Below are positions 36,291 to 46,893 of a stretch of DNA of 64,000 nucleotides, in pieces. The notes below the pieces were generated by a model that ran no database searches, was not told the origin of the DNA, and was given only the letters and a program-made list of their open reading frames with translations. Positions within the stretch are counted from its first letter, which is position 1, and every line of letters begins with the position of its first letter. Where the stretch lies: NCBI GenBank assembly GCA_000827265.1, contig KN834749.1, positions 3,351,886 through 3,415,885 on the forward strand, written 5' to 3'. Both the position numbers and the translations under genes were made by a program. The DNA is from Collybiopsis luxurians FD-317 M1 (lineage: Eukaryota > Basidiomycota > Agaricomycetes > Agaricales > Omphalotaceae).

Positions 36291-37785
36291 GTGATCTGCC
36301 ATGGTAAGTAAACTTTTTATTAACTCTACATTTCTCGTGATATTCATCATCAGTATTATCAATGACGTTCTAGGTGCGATCCTGTTGGAGTGGGTGTTTT
36401 CTATCCGAGTCATCAACAAACTTTCATTTCAATATTTCATCATGTCCTCTCGTGTCTCAATTGTCCTGCTGCTCATGTATTTTTATCTGGAACTTGGAAG
36501 AGCGTCGTAATCTGTTTGTTAGGGTGAAGTTCAAGCTGTAGACTGACTGTTATGTACAATGCTTCCAATCACCAGCATCTTCTCACTAGTAGCGAGATCG
36601 TGAGCCTGATAGTAATGTCTCAAAGGATCTGTCTGCAGTGCCTTGCACAGGGAACAAGTCATCGTAAATTTGCAGCATTACCGTGAACTTACCTTAAAAA
36701 AGTAATTTCAGTGTGATTGAGTGAACTTACGATAACTTGTTTGCTGTGTTGGCAACTTGGAATGAAAGATCATGCATCATGTCCCAATTATAGAAAATTT
36801 TTTTGTGGCAAAATCAGATCTCACAGGATCCGTCAAGCTTCTAGTACTCCTGCGGAGTATGCGCCCTATGCCGTTCAGTTTTGAATTGGACCCGAGATAG
36901 AACTCCTGAGAAGTATGAGGCCCATACGGGCTCGTAAGAAACTGATAACTGAATTGGGAAATGTGACTGCTCTCGAGTCAGGACGTACTTAGTTTCCATC
37001 CCGCCTTTAGGAATTTGGAAAGAGCTTAAGTGAAGCCATAATAGCCTACTGTTGTTCTGCAGAGGCTCCAATTGAAACGACCAAAGTCTGCAACACAAGT
37101 TATTAAAGAGGTCAAGTTCTAGTCACTCAGTGAGTTTGTGCATGATCGGGTGGTCACTGATACGGTAGGAGAGCATTAGACGGTGTTAAGTACCAGAAGT
37201 CAAAGATGTATCCAAAAGACATAGTAATTCCTCGCTCCATCCTCTATATTCGGACGCGGTCGGTGGTATGCGGTCGTAAAATATCGGCTCTGGACGTCCT
37301 GAACCAATGGAGTCCATAAGCATCAGCATACTCGCCATGTACTTACCTTGCATCATGACGAGAGAACAAATTGACAACTTCATTTAAAGGATAATTCGAA
37401 GTCCCTCAGATGACCTTAACACCTGACGATGAGCTGTAAATATCATTCCGTTCCTCTGAATGGGCAGCTGAGCTTCCCACAGTGATCATACCCGAGTAAG
37501 TACTGCCTTGGAACATGATATCAATTAACAATGAGTGACCTTTTGCCAAAAGGCTTTGTATCAACTCTATTCGGACTGCGTATGCTTCCTCAAGTCGGAC
37601 CAATTCAGATGTAATAATGACTGGCGCGATTTCGAGCAAGAGTTTGATGAGGCTATGAGCAAGGGGTTTGAACTAAAGCCGCCTCCCTCGACGAACTACC
37701 TCAGGCTGTGGATATTTTCCATCTAGTTTGAGCCCGCCAATGCTTAATTCAGCCTTCTGGAGCGCTGTTAGAAGTACTAAACATG
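36291..37785. other. Intergenic region, partly a worn copy of DNA upstream of DOP1
   Basis: No gene is supported. From about 37320 onward, patches resemble the 47520-47900 region (for example ACTCGCCATGTAC / ACTCGCATGTACC, and TGGCGCGAT then TCGAGCAA). This continues into the clear DOP1 5' copy that begins at 37786. Confidence 0.45.
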
Positions 37786-37939
37786 CTGAGGCGCCTTTCT
37801 GCACAGCGCTTAATGCCCACTGCGTGCCTGCCTACTATGGCATGATCGCGTGTTCCCACGTATCTTCTCTTCTTGCCGTCGCAACCAGATGTTGAATGGC
37901 AAATTCTCATGGGGCTGTCGCGCAAACAGCAGCAGCGAC
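37786..37939 (+). pseudogene. DOP1: Truncated copy of the DOP1 leader and first 14 codons
   Basis: The 154 bases at 37786-37939 match 47983-48135 at about 90% by eye, including CATGATCGCGTGTTCCCACG and TATCTTCTCTT. The start codon (37896) and the next codons (MANSHGAVAQTAAAT against MANPHGAVAQTAAAT) are kept, then the match stops abruptly and no further DOP1 coding sequence follows. It is a promoter-plus-start fragment, not a gene. Confidence 0.75.
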
Positions 37940-38446
37940 CACAGGACATACGACCAAAATGTTACCCCGTGGACATTGCTGGGAGATTGTCCAATGTCCC
38001 ATGAATTTTACCGAAATGTCCAACGAATATTACAACTTCGATATTTTGCGACATTTATGAAATACTACAGCCATGTACCCTCAATATCCCCAAAAATTTG
38101 CATTAGAATGTCACGAAAATTTCATAGTACCATGTCACTTAAATGTCACTAAAATTTTACAGCCCATCCTGTTCCTCATCGTTCCTCACTTTCTGGCCCA
38201 TTCTTTATAGCTTTTCAGTGTATTATTACAGACGAATGATGGTTATTAACTAATAGATACACTGGAACCGAATTTAGTCTGAGATCCTGTCAGATTGGAG
38301 TGCTCGTCGCATTAGTTGTCAATGCAATGATAGTGCGCTGTACGCATTGATAAGGGAAAAAAAAACTATGCCCACGCAAACTCTGACCACCATGAACTAT
38401 CCTCCAGCTCCTCTTCTGCCTGCAGTCGCACTGGGCTAGATAGTGC
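37940..38446. repeat. Degenerate AATGTC...AAATTTTAC direct repeats and spacer
   Basis: Between about 37990 and 38165, short units such as CAATGTCCCATGAATTTTACC, GAATGTCACGAAAATTTCATA and AAATGTCACTAAAATTTTACA follow at irregular spacing, several in direct orientation. They begin right after the broken DOP1 copy. The rest, up to the transposon-associated gene, shows nothing. Confidence 0.45.
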
Positions 38447-40048
38447 ATGTTGTTCGAGAAAGAATCTGGAACAGAAAATCAACAATCTGGAGATGTGCAA
38501 AAGCTATTGGACTTACCTGGTCCTCGCTTTGTCCAGCCAATGCCAGCCTATTCAATGGGTCCACCAGACTCCCCCGATTTTTCACAACAGGCATTGGTTC
38601 CATCACTTTCACCACTACAAATAGTTTCTCCTGCCATGTTGCAAGTATCTGTGCCTCCCAGCCCAGGATTTAGCCCATTAATTGCTCAATCTCCTATCAT
38701 ACCTTGGATGTCAGCTCTACCAAGCCTTGAACCATCTGCTGCACAATTGCCTGTCTCCATTTATTATATTTTCCTGATCCCACAACCTCCACCTAATCTT
38801 CCAATGGAGACGAAGTTTCTCTCAGCAAAGGGCAATCTCACCAAGTTCCAAGTGCAGAGTGAATTCCTCACCGTGGAAACAGATGTCGCATCTCTCCAGC
38901 ACCAGGTCCAGGTTCTTCAGAATGAAAATGGGATCTTGAAGAACTATCTTTTGCATCAAGAACAGTATCGTGAAGCTTGCTTCCAGGAGCTCAAGCATCG
39001 TACCATGAACCATCAAGGCGTAAGCCATGAGGTTGAGAAAGAGAAGGAAGAGGATTTGGACATGATTGCATCAGATGGAGAGGCTGTGAAAGAGGTGGAA
39101 GTTGCAGAGCTCGATATCAAAACAGCTGTCAAATTGAACAGTATTGCAGTGAGTCTTGAAATTATGTGCACATCTGAGAAAATACTCACACTTCCTCACA
39201 TAGAATTTACTTAAGATTATGTTCAAGAAGTTTCTCAGTGTTGATGACCTGCTAACTAGAGAGGAGCTGGATGGAGCAGCAATACCAGACGGAGAAGAGT
39301 TGCTGTTGACCGCTGGGAGCAAGGAAGTGAGGCAGGTTCAGTTTGACTAGGATAAGGGACCTACAAAGGGCAGAAATAGTGTGGCCATCAATACCATTGC
39401 AGCTCACACAAAGAGCCACGGACATGACTATGCAGCTGATGTAAAGGACTTGCTGGAGATCATCTCCTTGGGCAACATGAAGAATCAAGTCAGCGAAAAG
39501 TACAAGACATTGCGGAAGGTCTACTGCCAGTGTGAAGGGAAGCGAGAGAGTGCAGCTGCAATTAGTCAAAAAGATAATCATGCAAAAGGCATACATGGTC
39601 TTGTATTTATCCTGTTTTCGCTTATGTATTTTCATCAGAAACTTAAGGTTTGCATTCAAAAGAGGGCAGTCTTACCGGAGAACCATGAGTACACAACCAA
39701 CAAATATGATCCAGCTTTCTACTATCAACTCATGTCAGATGATGAAGATGAGCCAAACCTGCAGGGTAAGGCAAGCATATACATCTCTTGTCCACCAACC
39801 TACCAATCTGAAACAGTAAGCTGAAGAGCCATTCAAAGTAGATGAGTCTAATGTACTGGATACAGCTGCAAGCTCTTTTTGACACTGTTGATGATCAGAA
39901 AGATCTGGAATTTTTGCAGAACTATGTTCCCTGGGTACAGGGCAAACTGAAAGAGGTTCCCTTGCCAGTGACAAAAAAACTAGCTGGGTGTGCTCGCTAC
40001 TGGATGGTGAAGAGTAAATGGTTGAAAGAAAATCCAGATTTGAATTGA
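38447..40048 (+). pseudogene. Transposon-associated gene of an Agaricomycete family, decayed
   Basis: Exon 1 (38447-39148) encodes a Pro/Ser-rich start and a coiled coil (DVASLQHQVQVLQNENGIL). A GTGAGT...ACATAG intron leads to 39204, where the frame continues (MFKKFLSVDDLL) until an in-frame TAG at 39348-39350, after VRQVQFD. The frame then runs on with DKGPTKG...KYKTLRKVYCQCEGK, and later pieces KYDPAFYYQLMSDDEDE and KEVPLPVTKKLAGCARYWMVKSKWL (ending 40048) lie in other frames, presumably joined by introns. The same layout occurs, from memory, in repeated genes of mushrooms that sit beside transposases. The TAG makes the full protein impossible without readthrough. Function is unknown. Confidence 0.6.
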
Positions 40049-40314
40049 TTGCAGACTATCACAAATAATGGCTGTGCATGGGGAGACAATGAAGATCCTG
40101 AAGAGCTTGAGGGGCAAGTGGAACAGAACAAGAGGGGTAAGCAAGAAAAAAAGGTGATGAAGTGTAAAGTGGATGTGGCGGAGTCAACTCAAGCTGGGAA
40201 ATCAGGAAAGAAATCAAAGATGGACTGAATATGCATATTTGTTATGTAAATTGCTACATCCTTATCTTGTTACATGGCTACTCTGAGTAGCTTTTTCTTG
40301 CTACATTCAGATGT

Positions 40315-42520
40315 TCACTCCAATTCATCAAATGCTTCATCTGGTTCAGCTCCAGTCTGTAATAATGTCAGAATTATCTCAGTGATTACTTATCCACATA
40401 CATGGTCAAATGAAACTGAGATCCATAACTCACATTGAAGTGTAAAGTGAAAAACAGGTATAAGTGCAAGAGGACAGTCAATGTCGCTAGCATGAATAAC
40501 CTCAAGAGGGCCAAGATCATTGGCAAATGATGTATGAATCCCAAGTACAGTTGCACTTTAATATAACACTTATGAGAACACTACAAACAGAGAGAAACTC
40601 AAATTTTACTTACTAGAGTTCCCAGGGCATCTGGGGCACTTCGTCTGTGCTAGCTCCCAATCTTCACACAATTGCACAGACATGCAGGGTACATTTGACA
40701 CTTGGAATCTGAATAATGAAAAGGTCTTCAATGCAAATAGGAATACATAAACCATCTCTCTGAATGAATGCAAAAGTATCAGATGCCATTTGCTTGTTAG
40801 ACATAGCGCTGTAATGTAGTCCATCCTTGTGGACATAGTATATTCTTTGAGCTACCCGGTTCCCTATAAAAGCCCAACCTTGGTCCATAGAAAGCTCTCA
40901 GCAGAGGTGCAGCTGAGGCCATATATCCTGACAGTAGTTGAGCAAGTGTGTATAGATGTCTTCTCCATTTGGACCAAAGGCATAAAGATTGAGTGCATGG
41001 AGATTGATTGGTGTTTTGGAAATATATTTGGGAAGGGAGATGCTGTCGGTGGAGACTTTGGAGCAAAAGATAGCCATCTCAGTCATGACAGATCCATGAG
41101 CCTTTGATGCTTCAGCCCTGATAATTCAGTCAACAAGATCTTGCTCTTCTGGGAATGCATCAGCTGGCAATGCTAGGAGATATTCATAGATCAGGTGCAT
41201 TTGAACCCAGTTCCAAAGTAGGGTTAACTCAACTCTTCCACTGTTGTGACCATTATTCTTGACTATTTTGAGCATACCATTGAATCATTCAAAAGCAAAG
41301 AGCCACCAACCATAGACAGGACTGTAGACCTTGATCATCACAGGGAAATGTGTTGCCAGGTGGTGATTTATGGTCAGTTCAACACCAAGATCTATGAGCT
41401 GACAGCAATAGTGTGAGAAATATATACCACCATTTATTGCCTGCTCAACTGAGATCACTTTAGTAGAGAGAAGTCAAACAGCCACACATAAGAAGAGGAC
41501 AGCATTAAACAATGAAAGCCAATGGCGAGAGTGTTTTATTGTGACTTGCTCATTCAGGGAGAGCGCAGAGGCGGTATCAGGAATAGTATTGTTGGGATCA
41601 TGCCAAGCATACCAGAGTACCACAGGAGTAACAGTAAGTAGGCAACACCATTCATCAGCCTTCTTGAAAGATTGATTTTTGCCAAGCTGTGGTCTCAATG
41701 AGTAGACATCAAGTTCATTTATGAAGAACAAACTTACATTCTTCAGAAGGCAGGTAATGTGACTCAGCCACTGGATTGCATTGATTACATCCTCGAATCT
41801 CTGTTTCACTGAGTTTGCTCCATTCACACCAGGGAACATATGTGCTGCAAACAAGACTTGAGTCCAGAAGAATGCAACCACACCTATATGAGAATCAGAA
41901 AGATGCACAATTGAGCCACAATGATCAGAATACCCAAATATATACAATGCATGAAATCTAGGACCATTTGCAATGCAGGTCTCCAACCTGGAATCCAGTC
42001 CAATGCTGACCAGCGTACACCATGGTTCTTCAGGATAGTAGACTGTCAAGGTACTGGAGCATCCTTGGAGCGGACCTTTTGCTTTAACATCTCAAAGTCA
42101 TCTCGGGCAGGGAATTCTAGAGAATTATCAAATGAATATGATCATCCGAGAAGAACACTTACAATTGGGTATGAATCCACTCCATTTGTTCACAGCTAGA
42201 AGAGTACACTTACACCATGTGCAGCAGTGCAAGTCTGAGCTATGACCGGTGAGGCCACCTACTTTCTGAGCTGCAGGTGTGTCACAGTGTGTACAAGTAA
42301 TGTCTGTGCAGACTGTTTCCATAACAATATTCTCATCATTCTCATCATACATCTCCATCTCAATCCCTAGAATAATCAGTATTTAGTCTCCAACAAGTGA
42401 AGTACAGAATAAAATCTAAACTGTCTTTGAGTTGTATGATCTCTTGTGCAGTAGGTTCCAAAACATTAGCAAGTTGATTGTTGGTTGGTTCACCTGGACC
42501 TGGAGTAACACCGCCACATA
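40315..42520 (-). pseudogene. Decayed transposase-like gene (Tnp2/KDZ-like)
   Basis: On the minus strand, pieces in order are CDTPAAQKVGGLTGHSS with a CCTWC cysteine pair (about 42210-42290), GYSDHCGSIVHLSDSHIG, KADEWCCLLTVTPVVLWYAW (about 41590-41680), FNGMLKIVKNNGHNSGR, YEYLLALPADAFPEEQ and IPICIEDLFIIQIPS, ending EAFDELE (40315). The DTPA...GLTGHSS...C-x2-C patch resembles fungal Tnp2/KDZ-type transposases. In-frame stops at 41285-41287 (within FExFNGML) and 41126-41128 show it is broken. It runs toward the other transposon gene at 38447-40048, tail to tail, as in a two-gene element. Family assignment is tentative; transposon origin is fairly sure. Confidence 0.6.
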
Positions 42521-42764
42521 TTATCCACAGCTGGGAAAAGCAATGATATGATTCAAGGTACTTTCTGTTGTGTGTTTACCCAGTATTTCTATACCTTCAA
42601 TTAGATGCAGGAAGAGATGGGGATTGTGTTGCTTGGAACAATGGAAGTATATCAGGTTACTCTTTACTAGTACAGGATGTGTGCCATTTTTGCTATACTC
42701 TATAATATTCACTTATAGTAAATGAATAGAACCCTAGAACCCTATTGCAATTTGCAATCCTATT
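42521..42764. other. Spacer with a short segment also found at 34.5 kb
   Basis: At 42541-42607 the sequence shares patches with 34462-34510, with about 18 extra bases here. No gene is seen. Confidence 0.4.
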
Positions 42765-43315
42765 AACCCTCCTGCAATCTCCTAAACTAAGCCTTGGCTG
42801 CCCATGTAGTGCAATGCCCATTTGGCTTAGGGACACAAGTTGAACAAGCTCTTGTGACTTCCAAATGTTGTGGATCAATGAAGTCACAACCTTTATTGAT
42901 GACTCAGGCTTTTTTTCACTCTGGCACAACGAGTGGAATAGACTGGACTGGTGGCTCTCCCTAAATATGTGCAATGATGCAGTTACTTTTGGCTCTACAA
43001 ATGGGCCTGAAGGATTTGAACTTAGTTTCTCTGGTAAGTTGCAATTTTCTCTGCTATCAATCAACGCATTTGGGCTTACTACTTCTTCTGTATACACAAA
43101 AGCTCTGAATATGTTTTCGGGCTCACACCCAATTTGTCTTGTGAGGTATACCTGGAGCAAATGGAAAAAAATTTAATCCTTCTATCAATGTTTTGTTGCT
43201 GCAACTTACAACTAATTTAGATGCCTTTTGACCAATTTCTCACTCTCAAGGCTAATGGCAGGCAAATTATATTGGGGAAAAACTCATTGCAGTGGGCCTT
43301 CAGCTAGATAGATAC
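42765..43315 (+). pseudogene. Decayed 5' part of a paralogue of the 25.4-kb membrane-protein gene
   Basis: The readable stretch MLWINEVTTFIDDSGFF...GPEGFELSFSG (from 42865) matches MSWTNEVTILIDDSHFL...GSEGFELSFTG of the gene at 25423. The following intron (GTAAGTT...CACAAAAG) and the exon-2 start (GCTCTGAATATG...TCGGGCTCACACCCAATT) are also matched, as is LQANGTQNFIGTKLI in broken form near 43250. Several small deletions and stops interrupt it, and the second half of the gene is missing. Confidence 0.75.
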
Positions 43316-44247
43316 GATATTGACATATGTGACAAAAAATAAATTCCAAAGGAAAATTATTGAAAAAAGGAAAAAAAAAAAAGGGAAGAGAGCCCTCAAG
43401 ATATTCTACGGAGTTCATAACTTAAAGTTTCTACTTCTCGCAAATATAGTATATGAGCTTAGCTTTGAAGTGCAATTGTGGCATTTTATTAAGTGCATGT
43501 TTTCTGTCCAGTGTTCATCCAAGAGGATACTGATTATATAATTCTCTTTATAAAGCTGGAAGTCTGACTTTCTGGACATGGAATTTTGGTAGCACACAAA
43601 TGTAAATGCCCTCTACACTTAAAGATACCTTGGCAGCCATAAAAAGTAGTAGAAATGAGGGAGACTAAATAGTAATCATCTTCTGAAAGACATGGAAAAG
43701 GAAATTTGGATATTGAATGGCCCATGACTGCATGACCAATGATGCTACTTTCAAGTCCCAATCCAAATTCAACAAACAAATGTTTAACATTATTCCAGGG
43801 CTCTAATCCTCACTTTGATGGTCAAACTGATTCAGAGTTTTTTTCGCAGGGAAATAGAGACACTAAAGTGGCCCAGGGAATCTAATGGCCTTCTAGAAAC
43901 TTGGGGGATGTGGGCCATTGTGCTGCGCACATGGCATCTACAAGTCCGGATGCTTATATTGATGTACGAGTTTGGAATACTATCGCTTACCCACAAGTCA
44001 GCCACCCTCTCTTAATAGTGCCATGAACACTTATGTGTTTACTCAAGCGCAGATACAGAATTTAGACATGTTAAAATACCCCCTCATATCATATGAGACA
44101 TGTTGAGGACATGTAGTCAGGAATTGTGAGAATAAACATTAACTATGAAAGTGCAAGTTATTTTGTATAGAGTGGCCAGGTCCCCATCAATGGAATCATT
44201 AAAAATGAGCGAGGCCTTCCTGTGTTCCATACTGACTCTCCTTTAAC
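43316..44247. other. A/T-rich intergenic region, nothing recognised
   Basis: There are only short frames and A-runs (about 43365-43385). No terminal repeat or gene fragment could be named. Confidence 0.4.
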
Positions 44248-46893
44248 CTATGAAAGTTTTCTGGGCGAGGGATGATCACACTCAATTGAACAGTTTTCAG
44301 AAAATTCACTTTTGGGTAGGGTAATCTTTTTTTGTGTAGAATTTGCTTCAGGGTGTTGGATTTCCATTTGAGACAAGCTTTGAAGACACTGTTCAGCACC
44401 ATGGTGGTTCCCAATTTTTTCAAATGCAAATTTTGCTTCAAGAAGCAATGTTTTTGATTCAGCATATCTACTTACTGTCTGGAAAATGTTGCCCAGACTC
44501 TGAAGACACTGTGCAGTACCAAGTTGGTTTCCAATTATTTCAAATGCAGCTTTAACCTCCAGAAGCACTGTTATAGCTTCAGAGCATTTATTTTCCATCC
44601 AATAAATATTACCCAGCCCTTGAAGACAGCGTGCAGCATCAAGTGGTGCTCCAATAATTTCAAATGCTGCTTTAGCTTCAAGAAGCTTTTTTTTGGCTTC
44701 AGGGAATCTATTCTCCATCCAGGAAATGTCACCCACACTTCGAAGACACTGTGCAGCACCTAGTTGGGCTCCAATGCTTTCAAATACAGCCTTTGCCTCC
44801 AGAAGTTCTTTTTTGGCTTCAGAATACTTTCCCTCCATCCGAAAAACATCACCTAGGCCCTGCAGACACTGAGCAGCACCAAGTTGGTTACCAATGTTTT
44901 CAAATGAAATCTTGGCCTCAAGAAGCATTGCTCTGGCTTCAAGGTAATTACTTTCCATCCAAAAAATATTGCCTAAACTTCGAAGGCACTGTGCTGTACC
45001 AAGGTAGCTTCCAATGTTTTCAAATCCAGTTTTGGCATCCAGAAACATTTTCCGGGCTTCAGAATATTTACTTTCTGTCCAAGAAATGTTGCCTAAACTT
45101 TGAAGGGACTGTGCAACACCAAGCTGGTCTCCAATGTTTTCAAAAGCAACTTTTGCCTCTAAAAGCATTATTCTGGCCTCTGGGAATTTATCCTCCAGCC
45201 GGGAAATATCAGCCAGAGCTTGAAAGCACTGGGCAGAACCAAATTGATCCTGAATATTTTCAAATGCAGCTTTTGCTTTCAGGAACAATGCTCTAGCTTC
45301 AGGGTAATTACTCTCCATCCGCGAAATATTCCCTGAAGATTGCAGACACTGTGCAGTACCAAGCTGATTTCCAGTACATTCAAATCCAATACTAGCCTCA
45401 AGAAGCATTGTTCTAGCTTCAGGACTGTGGCCTTTTATCTGCAAAATTTGACTCAATCTCTGAAGACACAGGTAATAAAATTTATTTTTTCTCTCCATAG
45501 GAAGTTGACAACTGACATGATTCAAGATAAGTTGTATTGTTTTTATTTCTGCCCTGCCTTCAGCATAGCAGCCCATCCAAGTTAACATCCTTTCTTTTTG
45601 AAATCTTAATTCTATTTCTTTCTCCTGTTGCTCAGGCCACTGTTGCATTAAGGCAATATCAATTATGGAGACAGTCGTCGGAAAGAATTTGCTATAGGCA
45701 AACACTATGTCACATGCATCCAAATATATTTCATTGGCTGCTATTTGAATTTGAGTCCCAAGCACCTTTATAATATTTGCAATGTGTAACTCAATGATAT
45801 GCTGACTATTGCTATCTCTTGGATCACAGGTTTTCAACAATCCTATGTAATATTCACCCATTTGATTTAAATCCCTTTCTTCTGCAGGATATTGCAGCTG
45901 CAGATATTCCCGGATTGGTGAAAGCATCTTTAGTGTTTCATTTTCCTGATACACTAAAGCAAAATCTATTAATTGAATCACCAATATTTCGGCAATGCCT
46001 TCAAATTCTGGAAATAGCTGATCCAGCTGCTGTTGCCACTTTGAGACTCCATTTGGAAGATATGATAAAATTGGTAGCAATTCTGTGCACTTTGCATCAT
46101 GAATTTCAAGCATTTGAAGGGACAAGTCAATGGAAATAGCAACACTAGTCAATCGGCTTTTTTTTTCTCCATTACAGAGCATCTTAGTCTTGTGACTCTT
46201 CCAATTCCTAACCAAAGTATCTAATGTAACCTTTTTTCTTCTGAGCTGTGCAATGAGAAGAATTGCAAGAGGCATACAATCCAGCTCATTCAATATCCAA
46301 TCTAATACTTGAACATTCTCCTCCTGGGAATTGGAGATTAGCATAAATGCATGTCTGGCCTCATCTAACTTTAATGGAGGTAGACCTGACTCTCCACCAA
46401 GTTTAATCCATTCCTTGGTTCCTGGTCCATCTGCTGCTCTCATGGTTAATATCACAGACACTTTGCTCTGATCCACTATAAAGTTGACCACATTCTGGAC
46501 AGTAACTTGATCATCAGCCATATTCCATGGTGTTTCAAAGTTATCCAGTACAAGCAGAAGAGGCCTCTTGGAGGATTTGAAAAATATCTCCAATATTTCA
46601 TATCCAGTCTTTCCCTCTGGGATAGGCAACCGCAATGTTTGAATCAATGCTTGAATGAGACTTGGGGCATCTGAGCATATTTCACAAGGAATGAAGTAGC
46701 TCCTGTCTCCAAATTTTTCTTTGACTCTTTCATCCTTGAGGATATGCAAAGCCAGTGCAGTCTTTCCCATTCCTCCGGCTCCCAGAATTGCCAAATGGGC
46801 TGGTTCATCTTGACATAACTTCATGGCAGCGTCCGCAACCATTTCTTCCCTTCCAGTGAACACACTGGGAGCAGCTGGCGTTTTCAGTTTGAT
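44248..46893 (-). CDS. NB-ARC-TPR NLR (STAND) protein, 5' exon not found
   Basis: One long minus-strand exon encodes 881 residues. It opens with KTPAAPSVFTGREEMV, the usual lead-in to a fungal NB-ARC, then Walker A GAGGMGKTALA, Walker B PLLLVLDNFETPW and LTMRA. A winged-helix-like part ends LSPIREYLQ. After a helical linker come nine 40-residue TPR-like units (about 44360-45440) of the form YxEARxMLLEAKxAFExIGxQLGxAQCLQSLGNIxxMES. The exon starts at an acceptor (AAGGCAG, 46894-46898) and has no own ATG near its beginning, so an upstream exon with the effector domain is missing from my model; the next 400 bases upstream show none. Such proteins are thought to be fungal sensors of self or non-self (class-level knowledge). 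Confidence 0.8.
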   Translation of the reverse strand: MKLKTPAAPSVFTGREEMVADAAMKLCQDEPAHLAILGAGGMGKTALALHILKDERVKEKFGDRSYFIPCEICSDAPSLIQALIQTLRLPIPEGKTGYEILEIFFKSSKRPLLLVLDNFETPWNMADDQVTVQNVVNFIVDQSKVSVILTMRAADGPGTKEWIKLGGESGLPPLKLDEARHAFMLISNSQEENVQVLDWILNELDCMPLAILLIAQLRRKKVTLDTLVRNWKSHKTKMLCNGEKKSRLTSVAISIDLSLQMLEIHDAKCTELLPILSYLPNGVSKWQQQLDQLFPEFEGIAEILVIQLIDFALVYQENETLKMLSPIREYLQLQYPAEERDLNQMGEYYIGLLKTCDPRDSNSQHIIELHIANIIKVLGTQIQIAANEIYLDACDIVFAYSKFFPTTVSIIDIALMQQWPEQQEKEIELRFQKERMLTWMGCYAEGRAEIKTIQLILNHVSCQLPMERKNKFYYLCLQRLSQILQIKGHSPEARTMLLEASIGFECTGNQLGTAQCLQSSGNISRMESNYPEARALFLKAKAAFENIQDQFGSAQCFQALADISRLEDKFPEARIMLLEAKVAFENIGDQLGVAQSLQSLGNISWTESKYSEARKMFLDAKTGFENIGSYLGTAQCLRSLGNIFWMESNYLEARAMLLEAKISFENIGNQLGAAQCLQGLGDVFRMEGKYSEAKKELLEAKAVFESIGAQLGAAQCLRSVGDISWMENRFPEAKKKLLEAKAAFEIIGAPLDAARCLQGLGNIYWMENKCSEAITVLLEVKAAFEIIGNQLGTAQCLQSLGNIFQTVSRYAESKTLLLEAKFAFEKIGNHHGAEQCLQSLSQMEIQHPEANSTQKKITLPKSEFSENCSIECDHPSPRKLS
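44360..45440 (-). repeat. Nine near-uniform 120-bp (40-residue) TPR-like repeats
   Basis: The DNA period is 120 bp. Units share minus-strand phrases coding AFENIG, QLGxAQCLQSLG and EARxMLLEAK. Units differ mainly at a few positions in the first helix and at the unit junction (WMESN, RLEDK, WMENR). Uniform spacing with no gaps suggests recent duplication or conversion. Confidence 0.8.

Noticed and set aside
39348..41287. C-to-T/G-to-A type stops suggesting repeat-induced point mutation
   Set aside because: Too few clear cases, other change types are present, and classical RIP is not expected in Agaricomycetes.
44360..45440. Regular 120-bp periodicity that could be mistaken for a satellite or CRISPR-like array
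   Set aside because: The repeats code for TPR-like helices in one open frame inside an NLR.
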